Shown here: positions 53,992 through 62,558 of the stretch, piece by piece
Numbering within the stretch: position 1 is the first letter of the stretch
How the letters are laid out: each line of letters begins with the position of its first letter
Assembly (NCBI GenBank): GCA_035420085.1
Contig: DAOLUH010000006.1
Location: forward strand, 62,001 to 126,000
DNA from: DSWT01 sp035420085
GTDB lineage: Bacteria; Chloroflexota; Anaerolineae; B4-G1; SLSP01
Reading direction: 5' to 3'
Length of the DNA stretch: 64,000 nt
Notes under the pieces: model-generated
The model's database searches: none
Seen by the model: only the letters and a program-made list of their open reading frames with translations
Told to the model about the DNA's origin: nothing
Program-made: the position numbers and the translations under genes

Positions 53992-54945
53992 TTATGCCTT
54001 CCGCCAGATTTCGGCCAGAATAACCGTGATGTTGTCGTTACCGCCAGCGGCATTTGCCGCGGCAACCAATTGCGCACAAGCCTGCTGTGGGGTAGGTGCA
54101 GCCTGAATGATACGCCAGATTTCCGACTCCTCAACAAAGCCCCACAATCCATCGCTGCACAGTAGCAAACGATCTCCGGGCAGTAACGCATACGTCATCA
54201 CGTCAATTTCCAAGGCGCCGCCTTGCCCAATGGCGCGATATAGCACGTTACGCTGCGGGTGTGTCGTCGCTTCAGCCTCGGTGAGTTGCCCCATCTCGAT
54301 AAGGCGGCTTACCAAAGAGTGATCTTTGGTCAACTGTTTAGGTGGTTGCCCGGCGCGCAATAGATAGGCGCGGCTGTCGCCAACATGGCCGATGAAAAGA
54401 CGACCTTCCAAAATCATGCCGCACGTCAAAGTGCTCCCACTACCGGGTAAATCGCGGGTCACGGCGCGATTGGCCAGCGAGATCGCCTCACGAACGACGT
54501 CGGTTAGCGAAGGTTGATTAGCGTTGTGATCCGTACCACTGATCAAGGGCAGATAAACCTGCGCAAGCAACTGACTGCTCGCCACACGTAAGGACAAAGA
54601 ACTGGCCGCCTCTCCCGACTGATGCCCTCCCATACCATCGGCCACCATAAAAAGTCCAAAAGCCGGCGCAGCATTGCTTGCTTCGTGTTCACCGGACACA
54701 ACGAAAAGGGCATCTTCATTATGCTCGCGCACCTGGCCTACATCGGTCGCCCACCCAACGGCGAAAATACCAGATGCCTCCCACAATCGTCGCGCCTCCT
54801 CAGGTTGTGGGGGTGAGGGCGGCGTCACAGGCTCAGTCGAGGCAGCCTCGGTCTTCTTGAACAAATTTGCGACCGCACTATCCGGTTGTTCCTGCTGCGC
54901 AGGTTTTTTGAATATATCACGCAACCAAGCTTTCAGGCCAGCCAT
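53992..54945 (-). CDS. PP2C-family protein phosphatase
   Basis: A 317-aa Ser/Thr phosphatase. After a Pro/Glu-rich N-terminal segment of about 55 residues, the PP2C motifs follow in order: TDVGQVREHNEDALFV, MVADGMGGHQSGEAAS, FIGHVGDSRAYLL, LLCSDGLWGFV and GGNDNITVILAE; all metal-binding aspartates are present. It should reverse the action of the kinase encoded just upstream. ATG 54945 with GGGGGT 6 nt before it; GTG 54957 is less likely. 21 nt after the kinase stop. Confidence 0.94.
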   Translation of the reverse strand: MAGLKAWLRDIFKKPAQQEQPDSAVANLFKKTEAASTEPVTPPSPPQPEEARRLWEASGIFAVGWATDVGQVREHNEDALFVVSGEHEASNAAPAFGLFMVADGMGGHQSGEAASSLSLRVASSQLLAQVYLPLISGTDHNANQPSLTDVVREAISLANRAVTRDLPGSGSTLTCGMILEGRLFIGHVGDSRAYLLRAGQPPKQLTKDHSLVSRLIEMGQLTEAEATTHPQRNVLYRAIGQGGALEIDVMTYALLPGDRLLLCSDGLWGFVEESEIWRIIQAAPTPQQACAQLVAAANAAGGNDNITVILAEIWRKA

Positions 54946-54966
54946 GCATACCCCCACATCCTAGAA

Positions 54967-57045
54967 TTACGTAGGAAAAGCATAAACGTAATGATCAGCA
55001 GAGCCTACGTAAATGATTCCTTCGACAATCTCTGGCGCTCCGGTAATCGGGCCATCGGTCTGGTAACGCCAGCGCACGGCGCCCGACAAGGCGTCGAAAC
55101 AGTAGAGTACACCATCCACCCCACCAATGTACAGATTGCCGCCGAAAACGCTCGCCGCACCGGTAATCTGGTTGTCAGTTTGATAACGCCAGACAACCCG
55201 ACCTTCACCCGCATCCAGAGCGTAAATATAGCCATCCACCGACCCAAAATAAACGATGTCCTTCCAAAAGGCGGCCGTCGAAACTATCCCGCCCCCGGCG
55301 CGATACTTCCAGGCGGCCCACCCGGAACGCGCATCTATGGCATAAAAGTTCGTGTCCAGCGAGCCGATAAAAACCAATCCGTTCTGCATAATCGGCGAGG
55401 CCAGGAAGCCACGCCGCGCGCGAAAACGCCAACGTAGCTCACGGTTCAGGCTGAGAGCATACACCATCCCCATTTGGCACGCGAAGAGAATCAAGCTCTC
55501 GGCCACCAAAGGCCGGGAGCGGATCTCACCATCTGCGGTATACGTCCACGCGCGGCGACCTGACATCTGGTGGATGGCGTAAATCTGCCGGTCGTCTGAA
55601 CCGATGAAGATGTGCCCCAGTTCGCCGTAGGGGGATGAGTACACCCGTCCCTGCGTGGGCATCGTCCACAGCAGCCGCCCGGTCTTTGCGTCCACCGCAT
55701 AGACGACTTTGTCTATCGAGCCAAAAACGACCATCCCCTCCGATACCCAGGGCTTGGAAGCTATGCCGGCCTCAGTCGGATACTTCCACTTGAATTTACC
55801 GGATTCACGATCCAGCGCGTAGACATTGTGATCATACGATGGGACAAAGACCATATCGCCCGCCACCGTCACCGACCCGCGGATCTCATCCTCGCAAGCG
55901 AACTTCCACACAGGCTTGACGACATTGGTGTCAAATGTGAGGGTTTCGCCCTGAACACCGCCGGCTTTCACAGGTGTCCGTGCGCCTAAAGCGCGTTTGA
56001 ACTCCTCAGCAGACCCCCAACGTTTGTTGACATCATATTCCAACGCCTTGTCAATGACTTCAATCAACTCGCGGGAGACTGTAGGGTTCGTTCGGTGGAT
56101 CGGACGCTCATGGAAAGAAAACGGCGGCTCCAGGCGCGGGTCTTGTTTGCTTAACAGATGATGAATCGTAGCGCCAAGTGCGTAGATATCACCGCGGGGT
56201 TCAGCGATCCCCCGATATTGTTCGGGCGGAGAATAGCCTTCCGTCCCGATCATCGTGCCTTTTTCACCACTCTGGAAAAGCTTGGCGATGCCAAAGTCCA
56301 CCAAACGAATCCGGTCGTGGTCATCCAACATAATGTTAGAAGGTTTCAGGTCACGAAAGATAATTGGTCGGGGTTTGTGATTGTGTAAGTAGGAAAGCAC
56401 TTCACATAGTTGTACAGCCCAATCAATGACCTGGTTCTCCGGGAAAAAGCCATCTACTTCCGCCAGACGAGCTTCAAGGTCTTTGCCGGTCACGAATTCC
56501 TCGACCAGATAACAGCGTGAACCTTCGGTGAAGTAGTCGTAGACCTGCGGGATGGCAGGATGGCTCAAAGTCGCCAGAATGCTGGCTTCGCGCTCGAAGT
56601 TACGCACCACCATCTGCCGCACCTGGGGGTCTGTGGCGGTGTTGATCATCTCCTTCACCGCGCACAGACGCAAGACGCCGGGGAAACGCAAATCTTGCGC
56701 CTTATAAACGGCGCCCATCCCACCGATGCCGATGATGCCTAAAACTTTGTAGCGACTCTGTAACTGCACTCCCGCGGGCAACAATCCCTCAGGAGAAACT
56801 TGCGGCTTTGCGTTGACCTCTCGCGTGTCGCCGGCTGCCGGCGCCGGGCGAGGCGGCGGGCTTGACACCAGATGGGTCTTGGCCACCTGACCTTCAGGGA
56901 CTGGCGGCACACTGGTCGCGGCAGGTGACGGTTCAGGCGACAGCGGTTGTCGCAGGCGCTTCGAAAGACCGCGCATCTGCCGAGTCTCCAGATTAGCAGG
57001 CACCGTCTTCTTGTCTTGTGGCGGATCGGATTCGTGATTTCCCAT
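54967..57045 (-). CDS. Ser/Thr protein kinase with PQQ-type beta-propeller
   Basis: A 692-aa soluble protein. A disordered N-terminal segment of about 95 residues is followed by a kinase domain (about 95-370): GIGGMGAVYKAQD, lysine in CAVKEMIN, catalytic loop IIFRDLKPSN (Phe in place of the usual His of HRD), LVDFGIAKLF, EGYSPPEQYRG. The C-terminal 310 residues are seven or so PQQ/WD-like repeats (YALDRESGKFKWKYPTEAG, YAVDAKTGRLLWTMPTQG and so on) forming a propeller. No membrane helix is seen, so the propeller is probably cytosolic and may bind a ligand or protein. ATG 57045; first gene of the nine-gene operon, with a -10 box at 57080-57085. Confidence 0.93.
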   Translation of the reverse strand: MGNHESDPPQDKKTVPANLETRQMRGLSKRLRQPLSPEPSPAATSVPPVPEGQVAKTHLVSSPPPRPAPAAGDTREVNAKPQVSPEGLLPAGVQLQSRYKVLGIIGIGGMGAVYKAQDLRFPGVLRLCAVKEMINTATDPQVRQMVVRNFEREASILATLSHPAIPQVYDYFTEGSRCYLVEEFVTGKDLEARLAEVDGFFPENQVIDWAVQLCEVLSYLHNHKPRPIIFRDLKPSNIMLDDHDRIRLVDFGIAKLFQSGEKGTMIGTEGYSPPEQYRGIAEPRGDIYALGATIHHLLSKQDPRLEPPFSFHERPIHRTNPTVSRELIEVIDKALEYDVNKRWGSAEEFKRALGARTPVKAGGVQGETLTFDTNVVKPVWKFACEDEIRGSVTVAGDMVFVPSYDHNVYALDRESGKFKWKYPTEAGIASKPWVSEGMVVFGSIDKVVYAVDAKTGRLLWTMPTQGRVYSSPYGELGHIFIGSDDRQIYAIHQMSGRRAWTYTADGEIRSRPLVAESLILFACQMGMVYALSLNRELRWRFRARRGFLASPIMQNGLVFIGSLDTNFYAIDARSGWAAWKYRAGGGIVSTAAFWKDIVYFGSVDGYIYALDAGEGRVVWRYQTDNQITGAASVFGGNLYIGGVDGVLYCFDALSGAVRWRYQTDGPITGAPEIVEGIIYVGSADHYVYAFPT

Positions 57046-57079
57046 CTTCAGCAATCCTGTTCTATGTGCAACAGCCTAA

Positions 57080-57085
57080 ATTATA
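57080..57085 (-). promoter_or_regulatory. -10 box upstream of the kinase-to-Hsp20 operon
   Basis: A perfect TATAAT on the minus strand, 34 nt before ATG 57045, with no clear -35 match at the usual distance (TGGGAT at 57102-57107). The rest of the 290-nt divergent region to 57344 holds the opposite promoter and no gene. Confidence 0.45.
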
Positions 57086-57240
57086 CGTGAATTCGTCAAA
57101 AATCCCACCTGGCTTTCCAACACTCACCATCGCAGGCTGCTTGAATTGTACAACAGAACTGCCGAAAGTGCAAAACTCTTATTGAATCAATTTTTTATCC
57201 ATCAAGGGTGAAAAAGCCAGGCAGAGGCCAGCATTTGCGC

Positions 57241-57268
57241 TTGTTCTTATACAAACTTGTGCTATTCT
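57241..57268 (+). promoter_or_regulatory. Promoter of the threonine synthase-receiver gene
   Basis: TTGTTC (57241-57246), 16-nt spacer ending TGC, TATTCT (57263-57268). The leader would be about 70 nt with AGAGG before the ATG. Confidence 0.5.
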
Positions 57269-57344
57269 TGATATGAGTTACGAGTATGGTTCACGATGAT
57301 AGAGTATCCTCCCGTCCATAAACAATACAAATAGAGGCGAACTG

Positions 57345-59078
57345 ATGCAAGTTATACCAGCAGCTATCCCAATGGATATCGAACTTGAGTGTGGGAAATG
57401 TAGTCATCGCCAGTCTTTCACGCTCCCAACACCCACTTGTAATGTGTGTAAACATGACTGGATGGAGGTACGCTATGATTACGATCGCATCAGCCGTCTC
57501 TGGCCTGATATCCTACGGCAACGGCCCTTCACGATGTGGCGCTACCGCGAATTACTGCCGGTGCGGCGCGACGACTTCCAAATCACGATGGGGGAAGGCG
57601 GCACGGCGCTGCTGCGCGCCAACAATCTGGGGATGATGCTCGGCGCGCCCAACCTTTTCATCAAGGATGAGCGCCAAAATCCTACCAATTCCTTCAAAGA
57701 CCGCCAGGCAGCGATGGTCATCTCAATGATGAAAGAGGCGGGTATTACTGAAATGGTGGTCGCCTCAACCGGCAATGTTGCCATTTCCTACTCCGCCTAC
57801 TCAGCCCATGCCGGCATTAAGCTCTGGACTTTCCTTCCCAGTCTGGTGCCGCCGGAAAAGATGCGGGAAATCGCTATCTATGGCAGCGAGGTGGTGAAAG
57901 TCACCGCTAACTACGACGTGGCGAAAAAGGTCGCTGCACAATTCGCCGAGCACCGCGGGATACTGGCAGATCGCGGCATCCGCAACAGCGGAACGCGCGA
58001 AAGTATGAAAACCATCGCTATGGAAGTCGCCGAGCAGCTTGCGGCGCAGCTAGGCCCACCGCAGCCGGGGATCCCCTGGCGCACCCCAGATTGGTACATC
58101 CAGGCCGTCAGCGGGGGGATGGGGCCGATCGGGTTCTGGAAGGGCTACGAGGAAATGTACCAAATGGGGCTGGTCAATCGCCTGCCCAAGCTGGCTTTGA
58201 TTCAGGCCGAAGGTTGCGCTCCAATGGTCAATTCCTTCCGCAAAAATTTGCCGGTGGCCGAGCCAGTCACAGAGCCAACCACGCGGGTCATTACCATCGC
58301 CACAGGCGCGCCCGGCCCGGCTTACGAATACCTGTATCGCGTCTTCCAGGAACATGGCGGTATTTTCGAGTCTGTAACTGACGAAGAAACCTTCAGAGCG
58401 CTGCACATACTGGCGAAAATGGAGGGCCTATCCATCGAACCGGCAGCCGCAGCAGCCTTTGCGGGGCTATTTAAGCTGTTCAACATGGGCGTCATCAATC
58501 GCAACGACACGATCGTTGTCTGTTGTTCAGGGCATACCTTCCCTGTCGAAAAGTTTCTCCTCGACGAAGACTGGCTGAAAGTTGTCCCGGCCAGTGAAGC
58601 CGTCCCAGTAGCCCCACCGCCAGAGGTCGCCGCCCCAGCCCCGGTAGCAGCAACCAGTTTCCTGGGCGCGCTCGACCAACTGGACGAGCGGGTCCGCCAT
58701 ATCGCCATTGTGGAGGACAATCCAGAGGCAGCCCGGCTCTTGCGACGCATTCTGCAGACCCACGGGGAATTCCAGATCGTTGAGGCGCATACGGGCAAAG
58801 AGGGACTTACCCTGATTCGTGAAACACGTCCCGACCTGATCCTCCTTGACTTGATGATGCCAGATATGGACGGTTTTGCCGTGATTGACCATCTCAAAGC
58901 CGATCCAGGTCTGAGGGATATACCGGTTATTGTCATCACTGCGAAAGAACTTAACCTCAAGGATCGCCAGCGCCTTCAAGGGCAAATTCAGATGCTCCTG
59001 CAAAAAGGGTCATTTATGGACGAAGACCTTTTGCAGGAGATCAATGCGCTTCTAGGGAAGGATGACGAGGGAAAATGA
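57345..59078 (+). CDS. Threonine synthase-like PLP enzyme fused to a receiver domain
   Basis: A 577-aa fusion. Residues 1-420 are a threonine synthase-type fold II PLP enzyme with a zinc-ribbon-like start (CGKCSHRQ, CNVC), the PLP lysine K118 in NPTNSFKDRQAAM, the phosphate-binding VASTGNVAIS and VSGGMGPIGFWKG. Threonine synthase turns O-phosphohomoserine into threonine. After an Ala/Pro linker (about 415-445), residues 452-570 form a CheY-like receiver: IAIVEDNPEAARLL, phospho-aspartate D502 in LILLDLMMPDMDG, VIVITAKE, and a lysine in LLQKGSF. Phosphorylation may control the enzyme or tie it to signalling; that is inference. Its stop overlaps the next gene, a receiver-histidine kinase, by ATGA. 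Confidence 0.9.
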   Translation: MQVIPAAIPMDIELECGKCSHRQSFTLPTPTCNVCKHDWMEVRYDYDRISRLWPDILRQRPFTMWRYRELLPVRRDDFQITMGEGGTALLRANNLGMMLGAPNLFIKDERQNPTNSFKDRQAAMVISMMKEAGITEMVVASTGNVAISYSAYSAHAGIKLWTFLPSLVPPEKMREIAIYGSEVVKVTANYDVAKKVAAQFAEHRGILADRGIRNSGTRESMKTIAMEVAEQLAAQLGPPQPGIPWRTPDWYIQAVSGGMGPIGFWKGYEEMYQMGLVNRLPKLALIQAEGCAPMVNSFRKNLPVAEPVTEPTTRVITIATGAPGPAYEYLYRVFQEHGGIFESVTDEETFRALHILAKMEGLSIEPAAAAAFAGLFKLFNMGVINRNDTIVVCCSGHTFPVEKFLLDEDWLKVVPASEAVPVAPPPEVAAPAPVAATSFLGALDQLDERVRHIAIVEDNPEAARLLRRILQTHGEFQIVEAHTGKEGLTLIRETRPDLILLDLMMPDMDGFAVIDHLKADPGLRDIPVIVITAKELNLKDRQRLQGQIQMLLQKGSFMDEDLLQEINALLGKDDEGK

Positions 59079-60337
59079 CGAAGATTCTGTATGTGGAAGA
59101 TGATCTGTCCAGTCAGCGACTCGTCCAACGCATCCTGACTGCCGAAGGCTTTGAGGTGGTGATCGCTGATAACGGGCTTGGCGCGATCGAAAGCGCGCGC
59201 CGCGAAAAACCGGACCTCGTACTGATGGATATCAATATCAGCGGGCTGGATGGCTACGAAGTCACCACGCGCCTGCGCACGATCAATGGTTTGGAGCAAA
59301 TCCCCATCATTGCAGTCACGGCGGCAACGCTGCGCGGTGATCGGGAACGCGCCCTGGTCGCGGGTTGTAGTGGCTATATCCCCAAGCCGATTGACGTTGA
59401 CCGTTTCAGCGATCAGATACGCGCTTATATGGTGGGATTGGAAGACAAAGTCGGTACCCCCGAAGAAAAAGCAGAATATCTGTTGGAATACAATCAACGG
59501 CTGGTTAATCGGCTCGAGGAAAAAGTCCGCGAATTGGAAAAAGCCAACGCGGAGCTGCAACGGGTCGAGAAAATGAAGTCAGATTTCGTTGTGCTGGCCG
59601 GGCACGAACTCCGCACACCGCTGACCGTCGTGTATGGCTATTTGCAAATCCTGCGCGCCAACACGGCTATCCCTGGCGAAGAGAGCAATGAGGGCAGCCC
59701 GCGTTATCTGCTCTCCAAGGTTTCAGACGCCGTCAAGCGGCTCAGTGAAGTCATTCAAGATATCATCAATGTCTCCTTGATTGACGCCAACAAACTCGAT
59801 CTGTCGCGGGAACCGGTTTTCGTACATTCGGTCATTCAGTCAGTGTTGCACAACTTACGCAGCTTCGGCCCGCAACGCAATCTCATCTTCGAACTTGGTT
59901 CAGGCATCAAGAAAGTGCCGGTCATTGAAGGCGACCCACGGCGGCTACACCAGGCCATCGGAAACATCGTCAGCAATGCCATAAAATACACGCCAGAAAA
60001 CGGCACCATCACGATTGACGCCGAAACATTGGAAGATGTTGTCCACCTGTGGATCAAAGATAGCGGTGTTGGCATCCCGCCGCAGGAGCTTTCACATATC
60101 TTTGACCGATTTTACGTTTTGGAAGATGTCGCGCTGCACCGCTCAAGCAAGACCGCCTTCAAAGGCGGTGGATTAGGCCTGGGGCTGGTCGTGTCGAAAG
60201 GGATCATTGAAGCGCACAACGGCAAAGTGTGGGCCGAAAGCCCCGGCCATGACGAAGTCAAATTACCTGGCAGTACCTTTCACATTCTGTTGCCGATAGG
60301 GTCGCCCTTCGCATCAACAGAAGAAATACAGAAATAG
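59075..60337 (+). CDS. Receiver-histidine kinase hybrid (REC-HisKA-HATPase)
   Basis: A 420-aa soluble kinase: N-terminal receiver (about 2-120; ILYVEDDLSSQRLV, phospho-aspartate in LVLMDINISGLDG, K in YIPKPIDV), a coiled coil (about 130-165), HisKA with the phospho-histidine in VVLAGHELRTPLTVV, and the ATPase domain with N box NAIKYTPENG, G1 DSGVGIPPQ, G2 GGLGLGLVVSKG. No membrane segment. It overlaps the threonine synthase-receiver gene by 4 nt and is its likely phosphodonor. Its own receiver may take input from elsewhere. Confidence 0.93.
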   Translation: MTKILYVEDDLSSQRLVQRILTAEGFEVVIADNGLGAIESARREKPDLVLMDINISGLDGYEVTTRLRTINGLEQIPIIAVTAATLRGDRERALVAGCSGYIPKPIDVDRFSDQIRAYMVGLEDKVGTPEEKAEYLLEYNQRLVNRLEEKVRELEKANAELQRVEKMKSDFVVLAGHELRTPLTVVYGYLQILRANTAIPGEESNEGSPRYLLSKVSDAVKRLSEVIQDIINVSLIDANKLDLSREPVFVHSVIQSVLHNLRSFGPQRNLIFELGSGIKKVPVIEGDPRRLHQAIGNIVSNAIKYTPENGTITIDAETLEDVVHLWIKDSGVGIPPQELSHIFDRFYVLEDVALHRSSKTAFKGGGLGLGLVVSKGIIEAHNGKVWAESPGHDEVKLPGSTFHILLPIGSPFASTEEIQK

Positions 60338-60381
60338 CTCACGCACTAAAGTGGGCGCATGATTCCACTTACAGAGCGGGG

Positions 60382-60409
60382 TTGCCCATTTCACGTTCTA
60401 TGGTAAAAT
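60382..60409 (+). promoter_or_regulatory. Promoter of the tRNA-His gene
   Basis: TTGCCC (60382-60387), 16-nt spacer ending TGG, TAAAAT (60404-60409). Transcription would start a few bases before the tRNA. Confidence 0.7.
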
Positions 60410-60422
60410 CCTGCTTGTACCT

Positions 60423-60499
60423 GGTGGCTGTGGCCTAATGGTTAAGGCTCCTGACTGTGACTCAGGCAACTGTGGGTTCGAGTCCCACCAGTCACCCCA
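60423..60499 (+). tRNA. tRNA-His (anticodon GTG)
   Basis: Full cloverleaf: acceptor GTGGCTG with CAGTCAC, anticodon stem CCTGA/TCAGG with loop CTGTGAC (GTG), T stem GTGGG/CCCAC with TTCGAGT loop. The extra G at 60423 opposite discriminator C73 (60496) is the histidine identity feature. CCA is encoded (60497-60499). Confidence 0.97.
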
Positions 60500-60525
60500 A
60501 AGCCGGGCAATGTGTCCGGCTTTTT
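60499..60525 (+). terminator. Rho-independent terminator after tRNA-His
   Basis: AAAGCCGG (60499-60506) pairs with CCGGCTTT (60516-60523), and the run continues TTTTTAT. It separates the two tRNA genes. Confidence 0.85.
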
Positions 60526-60533
60526 ATATCCCA

Positions 60534-60606
60534 GTCCCCGTGGCGCAATGGACAGCGCATCTGGCTTCGAACCAGAGGGTTGTGAGTTCGAGTCTCACCG
60601 GGGACT
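60534..60606 (+). tRNA. tRNA-Arg (anticodon TCG)
   Basis: Acceptor GTCCCCG with CGGGGAC, anticodon stem TCTGG/CCAGA with loop CTTCGAA (TCG, reads CGA), T stem GTGAG/CTCAC with TTCGAGT. CCA is not encoded (the next bases are CAAA), unlike the neighbouring tRNA-His. The discriminator base at 60606 is T, less usual for arginine tRNAs. Confidence 0.95.
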
Positions 60607-60722
60607 CAAAGTTTGGCATCTCCACCGCAAATAGCCACAGAGAACGCAGAGTTCATAGAGAAAAAATATACTGCGCTCTCCGCGTGTTCTATTGTAACCC
60701 CGATACCCCACAGTTTGACAGG

Positions 60723-60750
60723 TTGCGTATACACCAAACCATAGTATGAT
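60723..60750 (+). promoter_or_regulatory. Promoter of the tat operon
   Basis: TTGCGT (60723-60728), 16-nt spacer, TATGAT (60745-60750); the leader of about 88 nt contains a CTCAG/CTGAG stem and ACAGGAGG. The part upstream (60607-60722) holds an imperfect palindrome around AGAACGCAGAG and no gene. Confidence 0.5.
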
Positions 60751-60844
60751 ATAGCACATAAAGCAGAAGCATGACTCAGAGGCAGTAGTGAGCCGGTAGA
60801 ACCTGAGTCGAAGTTCTGTCAATACTTTCAGACAGGAGGTTGAA

Positions 60845-61054
60845 ATGCCACTCTTTAAGAATTTTGGTCCGTTAGAGTTAGTCTTGGTCATCGTGTTAGC
60901 CTTGATTATTTTTGGGCCGGGACGGGTCGCACGTCTGGGGTCAGAGCTAGGCAAAGGTATCCGGGGATTCAAGGATGGCCTGCAACCCAGCAAACCCAAA
61001 GAAGAGAAAGAAACCGAAACGACCAACGCTGAAAACGCTTCTGACGAAGCATAA
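60845..61054 (+). CDS. tatA: Twin-arginine translocase subunit TatA
   Basis: A 69-aa TatA: short periplasmic start (MPLFKNFGPLE), one membrane helix (LVLVIVLALIIF), the hinge FGPGRVARLG, an amphipathic helix (SELGKGIRGFKDGL) and a charged tail. TatA forms the pore for folded twin-arginine substrates. ATG 60845 follows ACAGGAGG by 6 nt. First gene of the tat operon. Confidence 0.95.
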   Translation: MPLFKNFGPLELVLVIVLALIIFGPGRVARLGSELGKGIRGFKDGLQPSKPKEEKETETTNAENASDEA

Positions 61055-61153
61055 TATAGTAATCACGCCCCGATCAAGTGCCGCCGGCTTGTCCCAACCA
61101 ACCGGCGGCGTGATTTGTGGACTAACTCAATTGTCACTGCGGAGATACACAGA

Positions 61154-61786
61154 ATGGAGTTCCTAAATATCGGCGGCGGTGAACTCATCATCATTGTGCT
61201 GTTAGCAATCATCCTTTTTGGCCCAGAGGATATTCTAAAAATTATGCGGACAGTCGGAGGATATGTACGCAAAATACAGCAAATGTGGACGCAAATGTCT
61301 TCGGGCCTCAAAGGTGAGTTCATTGACGACGACATTATCCCGGCAGAAATTCAAGAGACCATCAAAGAAACGCGGGACTCGGTGGCAGAGGTCCAAAAAA
61401 CACTGGCCGAAGTTCAGGCGTCCGCAAAGGCAGATCTCAACGACACGCTGACAGCCGTTGCTGAAATCAAGGCATCGGCAGAGGCCGATATTAAAGAGAC
61501 CCAAGCTACAGTGTCTGAAATCGAAATGGCGTTGGAAGATGCGAAATCATCCGTAGAGACCAGCCTCGGCGAAATCCCCAAGGCTGTCCAAACGATCACC
61601 ACTACAAGCACAGCGCAAGCCATCTCTAATCTGGCAAAGGACGAAACAGTCCCAACGGATGTCAAGACCTCAGAACAGATCGTGCAGCCTTCCCCGGCTA
61701 CGGCGCTCGTCGAGACAACGCAATCTGTGCCAGACGGTGAAATTGACCGAACCGCAGAAGCCACAATCCCCGACAAGGATATATAA
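61154..61786 (+). CDS. TatB/TatA-like protein with long coiled-coil tail
   Basis: A 210-aa second TatA/B family member: ELIIIVLLAIILFGPEDILKIMRTVGGYVRKIQQMW gives helix, FGP hinge and amphipathic helix. The tail (about 60-145) is a long repetitive helix (VAEVQKTLAEVQASAKADLNDTL, VAEIKASAEADIKET), then a Thr/Ser-rich end. Its place before tatC and its length favour a TatB role in receiving substrates with TatC. The ATG at 61154 is the start; the frame opens 13 codons upstream. Confidence 0.85.
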   Translation: MEFLNIGGGELIIIVLLAIILFGPEDILKIMRTVGGYVRKIQQMWTQMSSGLKGEFIDDDIIPAEIQETIKETRDSVAEVQKTLAEVQASAKADLNDTLTAVAEIKASAEADIKETQATVSEIEMALEDAKSSVETSLGEIPKAVQTITTTSTAQAISNLAKDETVPTDVKTSEQIVQPSPATALVETTQSVPDGEIDRTAEATIPDKDI

Positions 61787-61787
61787 A

Positions 61788-62540
61788 ATGAGCACCGAAA
61801 ACGAAATGACCCTTCTGGATCACATTAAAGAACTGCGTTCACGGCTCTTTCGGTCTGTCACCGCCATCATCGTTACAACCCTCGCTGCTATGCTCGTTGT
61901 AGATTACGTGGTCGCGTGGCTTGTTAAGCCTCTGGGAGGCGCCACCGTGGTCGCACTCAGTCCAACTGAAGCGCCGATGACGTACTTCAAGATTGCGTTG
62001 GCGCTAGGTTTTGGTGCTGCTTTGCCTTATATTCTGTATCAGATCTATGCGTTTATAAAGCCGGGACTGTTCAGCAACGAACGGAAAACCATCCCGCTGG
62101 TTTTCCCTGCCATCCTCATCTTTTTTATCCTTGGGGCATTATTTACCCTGCAGATTCTGGTTCCTATCAGTATGCCGGTCTTGATGGGCTTTTTCGGCTC
62201 AGTCATCACGCCTCAGTATTCCCTGGAAAAATATCTTTCCTTCGTCACTATGCTCTTGTTATGGATGGGACTCATTTTCCAGACGCCCTTGGTCATTTAT
62301 TTGATAGCGCTATTGGGCATTGTAACGCCCAAACAACTCAGTCAGGCATGGCGAATAGTTGTCTTTGTTGCCGCGATCTTTGCTGCGGTCATCACGCCGA
62401 CTACAGATATGTTCACGATGCTGTTAGTCACCGGACCATTTGTTGTGCTCTACTTTTTCGGTATCCTCCTGGCGCACATAGCAGCCAAACAACGCGCGCG
62501 CCGTGCGGCAGCCGCCGAAGCAGCACTAGACGCTGAATAA
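61788..62540 (+). CDS. tatC: Twin-arginine translocase subunit TatC
   Basis: A 250-aa six-helix membrane protein: MTLLDHIKELRSRLFRSV (signal-peptide-binding start), SPTEAPMTYFKIALALG, LPYILYQIYAFIKPGLFSNERK (with the conserved F-x-x-P-G-L), SLEKYLSFVTMLLLWMGLIFQTPLVIYLI and the ITPTTDMFTM loop. TatC recognises twin-arginine signals. ATG 61788 lies one base after the tatB-like stop and follows AAGGA. Last gene of the operon. Confidence 0.97.
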   Translation: MSTENEMTLLDHIKELRSRLFRSVTAIIVTTLAAMLVVDYVVAWLVKPLGGATVVALSPTEAPMTYFKIALALGFGAALPYILYQIYAFIKPGLFSNERKTIPLVFPAILIFFILGALFTLQILVPISMPVLMGFFGSVITPQYSLEKYLSFVTMLLLWMGLIFQTPLVIYLIALLGIVTPKQLSQAWRIVVFVAAIFAAVITPTTDMFTMLLVTGPFVVLYFFGILLAHIAAKQRARRAAAAEAALDAE

Positions 62541-62558
62541 TACACCACAGTATCCTAC

